The notes below the pieces were generated by a model, which was not told the DNA's origin, did no database searches, and saw nothing but the letters and a program-made list of their open reading frames with translations. The position numbers and the translations under genes were made by a program. A stretch of 44,801 nucleotides of DNA from Paracoccus laeviglucosivorans (GTDB taxonomy: Bacteria > Pseudomonadota > Alphaproteobacteria > Rhodobacterales > Rhodobacteraceae), in contig NZ_FXTK01000024.1 of the NCBI RefSeq assembly GCF_900182695.1, forward strand, positions 1-44,801, written 5' to 3'. This document shows positions 16,212 to 24,096 of the stretch, piece after piece; within the stretch, counting starts at the first letter, position 1; every line of letters begins with the position of its first letter.

Positions 16212-16901
16212 TCAGGCAGCCGCGCTGTCATCTTCATCGTCATATTCCGCAGCCGCGTCGTTGACCGAACTTTCGGCCAAGTCGTTAAGCTTCTGATCTG
16301 CGGCCTTTTCCTGTTCGAGGATGGAATCGATGTGATCGCGCACCTCATCAAGTCCCAAGGCATCAGCGAAAGCGCGGATCGACCCATAGCGCGTGATTTC
16401 GTAATGCTCGACCGCCTGACAACTGAAGATGATGGCAGCGTCGGCGGCAACTGAGTCGCCGAAATCCTCCAACAAGCTTTCACCTTCTTCGAGGATTCCA
16501 TCAATCGCTTCGCATTTCTCCCCCCGCGCGCGCTTGCCCATCACCTCGAACACGCTCTCGAGGGTATCAATCTGGCCGGCGGTTTCTTCACGATGATGCT
16601 GCAACGCTTCCTTGAGGTCAGGATGATCGGCCTTTCTGATCATCTTCGGGAGCGCGCGATAAATCTTCTTCTCAGCGTAATAGATGTCCTTGAGCGCGTG
16701 CTCCAACAGGTCGGAAAGCGATTTCTGCTCTTTCGGGCTGCGGCGCGAAGCGGCGCGCTTGGCCACGGCCTGCGAGCGCTTCGTCCGAGCCGCGCCCGTG
16801 GCCTTGGTTGTGGACTTGCCCTCTTCCCGGGCTTTCTTGCGGGTGGCCGTTGCCGACTTTTTCGCGCTGCCTGACTGTGCTGTGGTCGAGTTCGTGCTCA
16901 T
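16212..16901 (-). CDS. DUF892 (YciE/YciF) ferritin-like protein with lysine/alanine-rich N-terminal tail
   Basis: A 229-residue protein. Residues 1-57 are a disordered basic tail rich in Lys, Ala, Arg, Ser and Thr (KSTTKATGAARTKRSQ), resembling histone H1-like bacterial tails. Residues about 58-215 are the DUF892 ferritin-like helical bundle, with acidic/His motifs HALKDIYYAEK, HREET and AVEHYEITRYG. The end is acidic (EYDDEDDSAAA). YciF-type proteins are induced by stress; a metal or peroxide role is suspected but not proven. AGGAG lies 7 bases before the ATG. The tail suggests binding to DNA, so the protein may shield the nucleoid. Dps-like activity is inference. Confidence 0.85.
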   Translation of the reverse strand: MSTNSTTAQSGSAKKSATATRKKAREEGKSTTKATGAARTKRSQAVAKRAASRRSPKEQKSLSDLLEHALKDIYYAEKKIYRALPKMIRKADHPDLKEALQHHREETAGQIDTLESVFEVMGKRARGEKCEAIDGILEEGESLLEDFGDSVAADAAIIFSCQAVEHYEITRYGSIRAFADALGLDEVRDHIDSILEQEKAADQKLNDLAESSVNDAAAEYDDEDDSAAA

Positions 16902-17268
16902 CTTCAGCTCCTGTTTGAGGACCTATTGCGGTCGGAGCTAAAAGCCGAGTGTGGCGGCAGCGGTTCCTGTTTCCTGTGATGCATTAATTTAAGTTCTGCG
17001 ACGCAATTTTGAGGAACAACGAGGCTGCTCCATGTCACCCCTTGGGTTTGCGTTAGACTTCAGTCAACTCTGTCTGATTGCAGTGCGCCATCGGGAAGCG
17101 GGCACTGCATGGCTCACGCCTCTTCCCATGGCAGCGTCAGCCACGCCCACCGTCTATCCAGGTTGGGATACTTAGCTGCATCGCCGCCGATGAATTTGAG
17201 GCAGGCTGGCAACTCGATGGCGCCGCACGACGTTCCAATCTAACAAAAATTTTAGCGAGAAGCGTCTC
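16902..17268. other. Intergenic region between divergent DUF892 and membrane-peptide genes
   Basis: No protein-like frame is convincing; a plus-strand ORF at 17078-17389 overlaps two better genes. The region must hold two divergent promoters. No clear sigma-70 boxes are seen. GGAAC on the minus strand (17 bases from GCTT) only partly resembles an EcfG general-stress promoter. Confidence 0.3.
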
Positions 17269-17343
17269 ATGGGTTCTATCATCTATCTTGTTGGCCTTGT
17301 GGTCGTCGTCCTGTTCATCCTTTCAATGCTGGGGATTTCGTGA
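17269..17343 (+). CDS. 24-residue single-span membrane peptide
   Basis: ATG at 17269 opens a 24-codon frame: MGSIIYLVGLVV, then VVLFILSMLGIS, then TGA. Almost the whole peptide is one hydrophobic helix with a short N-terminal head. Its stop overlaps the ATG of the next gene (TGATG), so the two should be translationally coupled. GCGAGAAG lies upstream. Such micro-proteins usually bind and regulate a membrane partner, here probably the protein encoded next. Its size makes coding status less certain, but hydrophobicity, overlap and position support it. Confidence 0.6.
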   Translation: MGSIIYLVGLVVVVLFILSMLGIS

Positions 17344-18440
17344 TGGCGACACCAGGTATTCGGGACGCGACGGATCGCGGTTACGTTGATTGGGCGGCGA
17401 TTTTCGCTGGTGCAGTCGTGGCCACCGGAGTAGCAGTCGTCTTCACAACATTCGCGGCCGCTCTAGGCCTTGGCTCGGTTTCGGTGGGCGAGGGCGGGGG
17501 GATCAGCTTCTGGTGGCTGATCATCACGGCGCTTTTCGTCGTGATCTCAATGGTGGTCGCCAATGCGCTTGGCGGCTATGTCGCGGGGCGGATGCGCCGT
17601 CCGGTCGGCAGCGCCACTAAGGATGAGGTGACCGTGCGCGACGGCTTCAACGGGCTGGCCGTCTGGGGCGTGGGCATGATCGTGAGCGCAGTCATTGCGG
17701 CCAGCGTGGTTTCGGGCGGGTTGAAGACCGCGGGCAATGTCGCGCAGACCGCCGCCGAAGTGACGGGATCGGCCGTGGGTGGCATCGCGCAGGGCGCAGG
17801 CCAGCTTTCGGGCGGCGTCGTGTCGGGAGCGGGTCAAGCGGTCGGCGGGTTGGCGCAGGGCGCGGGCCAAGCCGCAGGCCCGGCGCTGGACGACATGCTA
17901 CCGCAGGGGATGCAAAGCAATCCGCTCGATTACATCACGGATCGGCTGCTGCGTGCCGATGGGCAGAACCCCGCCTCAACCCTTCAGCAGGATGCCGAAG
18001 CGAATATGAGCGACACGCAACGCCAGATCGCTGGGATCTTTGCCAATGTCATCCGTACTGGCGAGATTTCGGACGGCGACCGTGCCTTCCTACGCGATCA
18101 AGTCGCCGCACGCACCGGCGAGAACCCGCAAGAGGTCGATGCCCGCGTCAATGAAGCCGTCGAGCAGACCAACCAGATCCGCGCCGAAGCGCAGCAAAAG
18201 GTCGACGAGGCCAAGGCCGAGCTGGAGCGGCTGCGCACCGAAGCCCAGCAGCGCCTTGACGAGGCCAAGCAGCAAGCTGTCGACGCCGCCGAGCAGGCGC
18301 GCGTAACCGGCATCCTGTCGGCCTTCCTGCTGGCGGCCTCTGCGCTGATCGCGGCGGCCGCGGCATATATCGGTGCGGTCCGTGGCGGCCGTGACCGCGA
18401 CGAGGGTCGCGTCTGGGGTGGCCTGTCCTATCGCGGTTAG
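17343..18440 (+). CDS. Membrane protein with glycine-zipper repeats and coiled coil, unknown function
   Basis: A 365-residue protein. Three membrane spans are seen at about residues 17-42, 52-78 and 105-128. A Gly/Ala/Gln-rich glycine-zipper region at about 130-178 contains repeated GGLAQGAGQ-like units. A soluble part follows, then a heptad-rich coiled coil at about 255-305 (EAQQKVDEAKAELERL), and a last span at about 310-333. The start is the ATG at 17343 that overlaps the previous stop. It lies among stress-type genes, and glycine-zipper membrane proteins often act in envelope stress. No enzyme motif is visible and no function is claimed. Confidence 0.75.
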   Translation: MATPGIRDATDRGYVDWAAIFAGAVVATGVAVVFTTFAAALGLGSVSVGEGGGISFWWLIITALFVVISMVVANALGGYVAGRMRRPVGSATKDEVTVRDGFNGLAVWGVGMIVSAVIAASVVSGGLKTAGNVAQTAAEVTGSAVGGIAQGAGQLSGGVVSGAGQAVGGLAQGAGQAAGPALDDMLPQGMQSNPLDYITDRLLRADGQNPASTLQQDAEANMSDTQRQIAGIFANVIRTGEISDGDRAFLRDQVAARTGENPQEVDARVNEAVEQTNQIRAEAQQKVDEAKAELERLRTEAQQRLDEAKQQAVDAAEQARVTGILSAFLLAASALIAAAAAYIGAVRGGRDRDEGRVWGGLSYRG

Positions 18441-18477
18441 TCATAGGCCAAGTTTCAACCTGTCCAAAACACAAAAT

Positions 18478-18508
18478 GCCCCCGCCCGGGAATGACCGAG
18501 GCGGGGGC
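18478..18508. terminator. Strong hairpin after the glycine-zipper membrane protein gene
   Basis: GCCCCCGCC (18478-18486) and GGCGGGGGC (18500-18508) form a perfect 9-bp GC stem with a 13-base loop. A T-containing stretch GTTCATTT follows. Confidence 0.7.
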
Positions 18509-18590
18509 GTTCATTTCCGACCTTCGACATCCTAAACCTGTCGAGATAATTGGAACGACAAGCGAACAATTGATTGATAAGGGGGGAGGC

Positions 18591-18965
18591 ATGATCACAT
18601 GCCTTGCCGCCATCTGTCTTTCAGGAGCCGTCGCGATCGACGGGGATACATTGCGCCTGGACAGCCCGGGAAAGAACCTGCGGCTGCGGCTGTGGGGCAT
18701 CCAAGCACCGGAGATCAAGGAGGCAGGTGGGGCCGAGGCCCGCCACGCGCTGGCGGCGCTGGTCAGCGATCGGCCGGTGGCCTGCGACCTGATGGACGTC
18801 GATCGCTATGGGCGGCCGGTTGTGCGCTGCCATACCGATACGGTGACCGACCTTTCCTGCGAAATGGTACGGCAAGGGCATGCCACAGACTGGCGACGAT
18901 ATAGCGGCGGTGCCTATCAGCACTGCAACCGAATAGTTCCCGCAGCGGCGGAAGAATTAGATTAA
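18591..18965 (+). CDS. Secreted or periplasmic thermonuclease-like (SNase domain) protein
   Basis: A 124-residue protein with a short N-terminal hydrophobic segment MITCLAAICLSGAVA that may be a signal peptide. The staphylococcal-nuclease fold motifs follow: DGDTLRL (metal Asp), LRLWGIQAPE (catalytic Arg and Glu), GGAEARHAL, and DVDRYGRPVVRC (second catalytic Arg). The key residues of an active Ca-dependent nuclease therefore appear present. The start at 18591 is set by GGGGGGAGG directly upstream; the ORF from 18492 lies in the terminator. It probably degrades DNA or RNA outside the cytoplasm. Confidence 0.82.
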   Translation: MITCLAAICLSGAVAIDGDTLRLDSPGKNLRLRLWGIQAPEIKEAGGAEARHALAALVSDRPVACDLMDVDRYGRPVVRCHTDTVTDLSCEMVRQGHATDWRRYSGGAYQHCNRIVPAAAEELD

Positions 18966-19029
18966 ATCAGCTGCAGAAACTCCCGCTGAGGATCTGCCTT
19001 TTACGTCGCATTCAACGCTGGAGGGCGAT

Positions 19030-19269
19030 ATGAACCGCGATATCATCAAAGGCAAATGGGACCAGATGAAGGGTTCCGTGAAGCAAAAGTGGGGCGACCT
19101 GACCGATGACGACATGACCCAGATCGAGGGTGATGCCGACAAGCTTTCGGGCAAACTCCAAGAGCGCTATGGCTGGGCAAAGGAAGATGCCGATCGTCAT
19201 GTGACCGACTTCTTCCGTGACGACGACGAACGCGGCGATGATACCCTGCGGGGCGATGATCGCCTCTGA
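19030..19269 (+). CDS. CsbD family stress protein
   Basis: A 79-residue acidic protein. MNRDIIKGKWDQMKGSVKQK and a following WGDLTDDD, then GDADKLSGKLQERYGW, match the CsbD/YjbJ family of abundant, largely unfolded general-stress proteins. The C-terminal third is unusually rich in Asp and Arg (FFRDDDERGDD). TGGAGG lies 5 bases before the ATG. It stands as a single gene with its own terminator, next to the other stress-type genes. Molecular role unknown for the family. Confidence 0.9.
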   Translation: MNRDIIKGKWDQMKGSVKQKWGDLTDDDMTQIEGDADKLSGKLQERYGWAKEDADRHVTDFFRDDDERGDDTLRGDDRL

Positions 19270-19299
19270 TAGGTAGGGGGAAGGCATTATCCCTATCTG

Positions 19300-19332
19300 G
19301 GTCCCGGTTCGGTGACGGACCGGGGCCTTTTA
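19300..19332 (+). terminator. Intrinsic terminator of the CsbD gene
   Basis: GGTCCCGGT (19300-19308) pairs with ACCGGGGCC (19319-19327), 9 bp with one G-T wobble, followed by TTTTA. Confidence 0.75.
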
Positions 19333-19407
19333 TTGCTTTCGCCTTAGAGCAATAAGCCATCAAAGCCTCATTCATAACGGGAAGGTGCGGAATCTCATGG
19401 TGGTGCG

Positions 19408-19614
19408 ATGAAGAAAGGTCACTCGATCAAGGTCGCCCTGACTGATGCCAGGACAGGCCGGACAGAGATTTACACAAATCCGCCTTGGTCGCTTCTTGCC
19501 CTGAACCTGACAATCGATGGGTGCTCGGTCACTCTGGTGCATTCGGATGGCGGCCGGCAGACAGTCCATGTGAACTCGTCGTTCGAAGCCATGACGGCGC
19601 GCTTTTCAAATTAG
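19408..19614 (+). CDS. Small hypothetical protein
   Basis: A 68-residue frame starting MKKGHSIKVALTDARTG. The pattern of alternating hydrophobic residues (SVTLVHSDGGRQTVHV) suggests a beta-strand domain ending in a short helix. No family was recognised. The ribosome binding site is weak, and the gene stands alone after a terminator. Composition is protein-like, so it is listed with reserve. Confidence 0.45.
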   Translation: MKKGHSIKVALTDARTGRTEIYTNPPWSLLALNLTIDGCSVTLVHSDGGRQTVHVNSSFEAMTARFSN

Positions 19615-20114
19615 TGATTTCTGAAGCAAACCGCGTTCGACATTGCGGTGCGCCCGCCATTCTACCATTATGCTTGGACACCGTGCATGTACTCCCCGGC
19701 GCAAGTGCCCAGGGTCGTCGGGGAGACATGGTTCTGAGCTTCGCCGATGAAACGTTCGGTATCGAGGGTTGATCGGCATGTCCAAATCGACAGCTACAAT
19801 TTCGCCAAAAAGGATAGTATCCCTTCGCGTGTGCCCAGCTTGTTCGGGCTTTTTTTCATGAGTAAGCTGTTTCGCGTTGTTAGCGATTGTCAGGTTAAAG
19901 GCCCCAGCAAGCGGTCACCTTCGGGGCCGCTTGATAGCTTCCGAACCCCCTTTTCTTGATCCAGTTCTGTGCACCAGATCGGTGGCCATCCCTCGTTTTT
20001 GGCCCATAGCTGGAGCATTTGGGCGCGCATGATGCGGCTTTGGTGCTCTGGTTAGACGCGGATCCTCAAACTTTTTGCGTTGAGGAGCGCTGCGCTTCGT
20101 TCAGATTCTGCAGA
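19615..20114 (+). other. Gene-free stretch with a terminator-like hairpin, ahead of the dnaE2 fragment
   Basis: No real gene is seen. GCCC at 19833-19836 and GGGC at 19846-19849 followed by seven T (19850-19856) form a short terminator. Overlapping inverted repeats GGCCCC/GGGGCC (19900-19905, 19923-19928) and AAGCGG/CCGCTT (19909-19914, 19927-19932) could form alternative hairpins. Sequence up to about 20114 does not match DnaE2, so the deletion breakpoint lies there. Confidence 0.45.
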
Positions 20115-22448
20115 TATGCGCCCTATTTCCTGACCGTCCACAGCATCGTGCGCTTCGCCCGCTCGCAGGGCATTCTCTGCCAGGGCCGGGGATCGGCGGC
20201 GAACTCAGCGGTCTGCTTCGTGCTGGGCATCACCTCGATCGATCCCGGTCGCAACGATCTCCTGTTCGAGCGCTTCGTCAGCGAGGAACGCCATGAGCCG
20301 CCCGATATCGACGTCGATTTCGAACACGAACGCCGCGAGGAGGTGATCCAGTGGATTTACCGCACCTATGGCCGCGACCGGGCCGCACTGACCGCCACGG
20401 TGATCCGCTACCGCGCCAAGGGGGCGCTGCGCGATGTCGGCAAGGCTATGGGTCTGCCCGAGGATCTGATTACCGCGCTCTCGGCGCTGATCTGGGCCTG
20501 GTCCGAGGATGGCGTCACCGATGCGCAGCTGCGCGAGCTGAACCTCAATCCCGCCGATCGCCGGCTGCGGCTGGTGCTGGATCTGGCCGCACAGCTGATG
20601 GGCGCGCCGCGGCATCTGTCGCAGCATCCGGGCGGTTTTGTCCTGACCCAGGACCGGCTGGACGATCTGGTGCCGATCGAACCTGCCGCCATGGCCGACC
20701 GCCAGATCATCGAATGGGACAAAAACGACATCGACGCGCTGAAGTTCATGAAGGTCGATATCCTCGCCCTTGGCATGCTCACCTGCATGGCTAAGGGGCT
20801 GGCGCTGATCGCCGAGCACAAGGATGCAAGCTATGATCTCGCCACCATCCCAGCCGAGGATCCGCGCACCTATGCGATGATCCGCCGCGCCGACACGCTC
20901 GGCACTTTCCAGATCGAGAGCCGGGCCCAGATGGCGATGCTGCCGCGGCTGAAGCCGCGCACCTATTACGATCTGGTGGTGCAGGTCGCCATCGTGCGGC
21001 CGGGCCCGATCCAGGGCGATATGGTGCATCCCTATCTGCGCCGCCGGGCCGGGCTGGAGGTGGTGGATTACCCCAAGCCCGAGCTGGAGGCGGTGCTGGG
21101 CAAGACGCTCGGCGTGCCGCTGTTCCAGGAGCAGGCGATGCGGGTGGCGATCGAATGCGCCGGCTTCACTCCGGGCGAGGCCGACATGCTGCGCAAATCG
21201 ATGGCGACCTTCAAGTTCACCGGCGGCGTCAGCGCCTTCCGCGACAAGCTGATCGAGGGCATGGTCGCGCGCGGCTACGAACATGAGTTCGCCGAGCGCA
21301 CGTTCAAGCAGCTCGAGGGCTTTGGTAGTTACGGCTTTCCGGAAAGCCATGCCGCCAGCTTCGCGCTGATCGCCTATGCATCATCCTGGCTCAAATGCTG
21401 GCATCCCGACGCCTTCTGCCCCGCACTGCTGAACAGCCAGCCCATGGGGTTCTATGCCCCGGCGCAGATCGTGCACGATGCGCTGGACCATGGCGTCGAG
21501 GTGCGCCCGGTCTGCGTCAACGCCTCCCGCTGGGACTGCACGCTGGAACCGACCGGGGACGAGACCCGCTTCGCGGTCCGGCTGGGTCTGCGCATGGTGA
21601 AGGGCCTCGCCAATGCCCATGCCGCCGCCATTGTCACCGCGCGGGCCGACACGCCCTTCGCCTCGGTCGAGGATCTCTGGCAGCGCGCCGAGGTGCCGGT
21701 GGCCAGCCTGACCCGCATCGCCGAGGCCGATGGGTTCCACCCGGCCTTCGGCCTTGCCCGGCGCGAGGCGACCTGGGCGATCAAGGGCCTGCCAGAGACC
21801 GAGCTGCCGCTCTTCGCCGCCGCGGCCCGCCGGGACGGTCGGGGGCACGAGACCATCGAGCCCGCCATCGCCCTGCGCCGCATGGCCGCGGGCCGCGAGG
21901 TGGTCGAGGATTACAGCCATGTCGGCCTGTCGCTGCGCCGCCACCCGGTGGCCTTCCTGCGTGAGGATTTCTCCAGACGCCGCATCGTCAGCTGCGCCGA
22001 GGCGATGTCCTTGCGCGACCGCCGCTGGTACGAGGTCGCGGGCCTGGTGCTGGTGCGCCAACGCCCAGGCTCGGCCAAGGGGGTGATGTTCATCACGCTC
22101 GAGGACGAGACCGGCATCGCCAATCTGGTGGTCTGGCCCAAGGTGTTCGAAGCCCATCGCCGGATCATCCTCGGTGCCGGGATGATCGCCGTGCGAGGCC
22201 GCGTGCAGCGCGAAGGCGAGGTCGTGCATCACGTCGCCCACACCATCACCGATCTATCCGCCGCCCTGAGCAGCGTCGGCGAACGCAACGCGGCCTTCCC
22301 GCTGCCCCATGGCCGCGGCGATGAATTCCATCATGGATCGCCCACGCCGGACCCGCGCGACACGCCAAAGGGCCTCAGAACCCGCGACATGTATGTCCGA
22401 GATCTGCATCTCGACACCATCAAGGTGAAGACGCGGGATTTTCGGTGA
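20115..22448 (+). pseudogene. dnaE2: 5'-truncated error-prone DNA polymerase III alpha subunit DnaE2 (ImuC)
   Basis: Homology begins abruptly at [20 protein letters not shown] and continues in one open frame of about 777 codons to the stop. Present parts are the palm with the catalytic acidic motif PPDIDVDF, the fingers ([10 protein letters not shown] earlier; [17 protein letters not shown] later), the helix-hairpin-helix region and the OB domain ([19 protein letters not shown]). Missing is the N-terminal PHP domain and the start of the palm, roughly 300 residues of a normal protein of about 1050-1100. An in-frame ATG at 20019 exists, but its 32 residues are unrelated. The usual partners imuA and imuB are absent. 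It is probably inactive, though the uninterrupted frame suggests a recent loss. Confidence 0.85.
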
Positions 22449-22675
22449 GGGCGGGGCGACTATCGCGATCAGGTGAAATCCGAAGACGGCGACCTGAAGC
22501 GAGGTAGTTGCGCAGACCACGCGTGATACTGGCCGCAGGTTGCCCGCATGTCTGAATCAACACACCGCGAACCAGCAACCGACACCCCGATTTCGGGCGA
22601 CCGCTGCAGAACGGACCCGGCGGGTCGGCCTCTCGTCCAACGCGTTCGAGCACCATGTCTTCAGCCGCGAAAGCC
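22449..22675. other. Non-coding end of dnaE2/IS junction
   Basis: No gene is recognised. The stretch joins the dnaE2 stop to the outer end of the IS1182-type fragment. Confidence 0.4.
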
Positions 22676-22953
22676 CGATTGTGTTGAAAAACTCGCTTCA
22701 GATCCTGCAATGACATCGCGCTGAGCTCGGCCTGCGCGCTCCCTTCAAGCCGTTTGCGGGCCATCGGGGAGCAGCTTGGCGAGTTTGCGGAGGTTCTGGG
22801 CGGTTGCGGCGAGGAGGAATTCGTCTTTGGCGCCGTTCGGGCCGCGCAGACGCAAGCGGCCGAGGCGCAGGATGCGCTTGAGGTGGGCGAAGAGCATCTC
22901 GACTTTCTTCCGCCGTCGCGTGCTCTCGAGGTAGGCATCGGTTCCGGCAAAGG
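22676..22953 (-). mobile_element. IS1182-type transposase fragment with its right terminal end
   Basis: On the minus strand, ending at the stop 22747-22745, the translation carries RRKKVEMLFAHLKRILRLGR and then RLRLRGPNGAKDEFLLAAT. This is the conserved C-terminal block of an IS1182-group transposase. Beyond the stop, the minus strand has TTTTTCAACACAATC at 22678-22692, which looks like the outer end of such an element. The catalytic N-terminal two thirds are missing. Homology ends near 22953, where the oppositely oriented IS481-type fragment begins. Confidence 0.8.
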
Positions 22954-23291
22954 CGCTTCGACATGTTCTGCGAGACGAACGGGATCGAGCATCGGCGGAC
23001 AACGCCAAATCATACCTGGACTAATGGGCAAGTTGAACGGATGAACAGAACGATCAAGGATGCGACCGACGAGCGTTTCCGCTATGACAGCCACGATCAG
23101 CTGCGCACGCATCTCGGCAATTTTAGGGCCGCCTACAAGTTCGCATTCAGGCCCAAGACCCTAGGCGGCCTCGCGCCTTACAAATACATCTGCAAGATCT
23201 GGACATCAGAGCCTGACAGATTCATCCTAAACCCGATCCGCAAATGCCGGGACTGAGCACCTAGGTTTAGCCTGCAAACTATTTTTCAACA
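22683..23291. repeat. 10-bp inverted repeat enclosing the IS mosaic
   Basis: TGTTGAAAAA at 22683-22692 and TTTTTCAACA at 23282-23291 are perfect inverted copies oriented as IS termini. The left copy belongs to the IS1182-type end. The right copy would be its other end, with the IS481 piece now filling the interior. The right copy overlaps the last codons and stop of the GntR gene that follows. Confidence 0.5.
22954..23264 (+). mobile_element. IS481-type transposase, C-terminal fragment with a late frameshift
   Basis: The plus strand encodes RFDMFCETNGIEHR, then PNHTWTNGQVERMNRTIKD, and YICKIWTSEPDRFIL, the end of the integrase core of IS481-family transposases. The catalytic Glu of the DDE triad falls in NGQVERMNRT; the first two Asp are lost. 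The current frame ends KCRD-stop at 23256. One base further along, the expected ending QMPGLST-stop (to 23264) is intact, so a single-base deletion near 23240 has shifted the frame. Confidence 0.82.
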
Positions 23292-23980
23292 GAAGTCAGC
23301 ACCCTGCGATAGCGGTGCAGGCTGTTTTGCAAATGGGCGCGCATCGCCTTTCCGGCCTGTTCCGAGTCTGACGCGCCGATGGCGGATACGATCCGGGCGT
23401 GTTCCTGATGGATTTCGGCCAGACGCGCGGGGTCTTGTGCCATTGCGTCCTCCACCGGGTTCAGCGCCATCTGAGGCACCATCATGCTGCCTGAAGCATA
23501 AATAAAATCGCTGAACTGGCGGTTGTTCGTTGCCTGTGCGATGGCCTTGTGCAGCGCCAGATCCGCGCCGAAGGTGGGTTGTCCGGCCTTGAGCAGATCG
23601 CCGAAAACGCGGTGGCGATAGAAGATCTCTTCTTCCTGCGCGGGGGAACGGCGGATCGCGGCCAGGGCCGCGGCCTCGGTTTCGACCGCAAGCCGGAATT
23701 CTGACAGCTCAAGCACGACTGCCAGGTCCGCCTGACTATCGACGACCGCGACTTCGGGTTCGTTGCTGACGAACACGCCCGCGCCCTGATGAGATACGAT
23801 CAGGCCTTCATTGCGCAGCAGGTCGACCGCCTTCCGCACGACGTGCCGTTTGACGCCGAAGGTGTTGATCAGCTGCGCTTCCGAGGGCAGCTTTTGCCCC
23901 GGCGCATATCGCCCGCTTGCAATATCCTCGCGCAGCGTTTTCAGGACGGTCTGCGCCTTGGCAGGAATGGCAATCCGCAC
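23279..23980 (-). CDS. GntR family regulator, FadR/FCD subfamily
   Basis: A 233-residue regulator. The winged HTH is at about residues 10-72 (GQKLPSEAQLINTFGVKRHV). The FCD helical effector domain runs from about 95 to 225, with likely metal-binding His in ADLALHKAIAQATNN. The C-terminal AMRAHLQNSLHRYR matches the three other GntR proteins in the window, so the protein is complete although its stop lies within a possible IS end. It follows the aminotransferase gene on the same strand, behind a hairpin. It probably controls the hydantoinase/transport operon; the effector is likely a small carboxylate, as in other FCD proteins. Confidence 0.87.
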   Translation of the reverse strand: MRIAIPAKAQTVLKTLREDIASGRYAPGQKLPSEAQLINTFGVKRHVVRKAVDLLRNEGLIVSHQGAGVFVSNEPEVAVVDSQADLAVVLELSEFRLAVETEAAALAAIRRSPAQEEEIFYRHRVFGDLLKAGQPTFGADLALHKAIAQATNNRQFSDFIYASGSMMVPQMALNPVEDAMAQDPARLAEIHQEHARIVSAIGASDSEQAGKAMRAHLQNSLHRYRRVLTSVEK

Positions 23981-24070
23981 GGAATGTCGCCTGTTGGTCG
24001 TTGAAATTACTTTCCGGTTATGAACGGTCCGAGGCTGCTGCTCAATACGCTGGTGGGTCTGAAACGGGTT

Positions 24071-24092
24071 TCGGTGGCGCGGACGCCACCGA
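24071..24092 (-). terminator. Hairpin after the aminotransferase gene
   Basis: TCGGTGGCG (24071-24079) and CGCCACCGA (24084-24092) form a perfect 9-bp stem with a 4-base loop, 4 bases beyond the aminotransferase stop on the minus strand. There is no clean T tract, so read-through into the GntR gene is possible. Confidence 0.6.
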
Positions 24093-24096
24093 TCCT

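Noticed and set aside
16942..16967. EcfG-like general stress promoter (GGAAC, 17 bases, GCTT) before DUF892
   Set aside because: The -35 part fits, but the -10 part matches the CGTT consensus poorly; a 5-base match alone is not evidence.
17078..17389. Plus-strand ORF of 103 codons before the glycine-zipper protein
   Set aside because: It overlaps the better supported membrane peptide and the large membrane protein start, lacks a ribosome binding site and has no protein-like pattern.
19747..19959. Plus-strand ORF of 70 codons
   Set aside because: It runs through a terminator with seven T and overlapping hairpins and has no credible start signal.
20205..21350. Minus-strand ORF of 381 codons within the dnaE2 region
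   Set aside because: Shadow of the polymerase fragment with no recognisable protein features.
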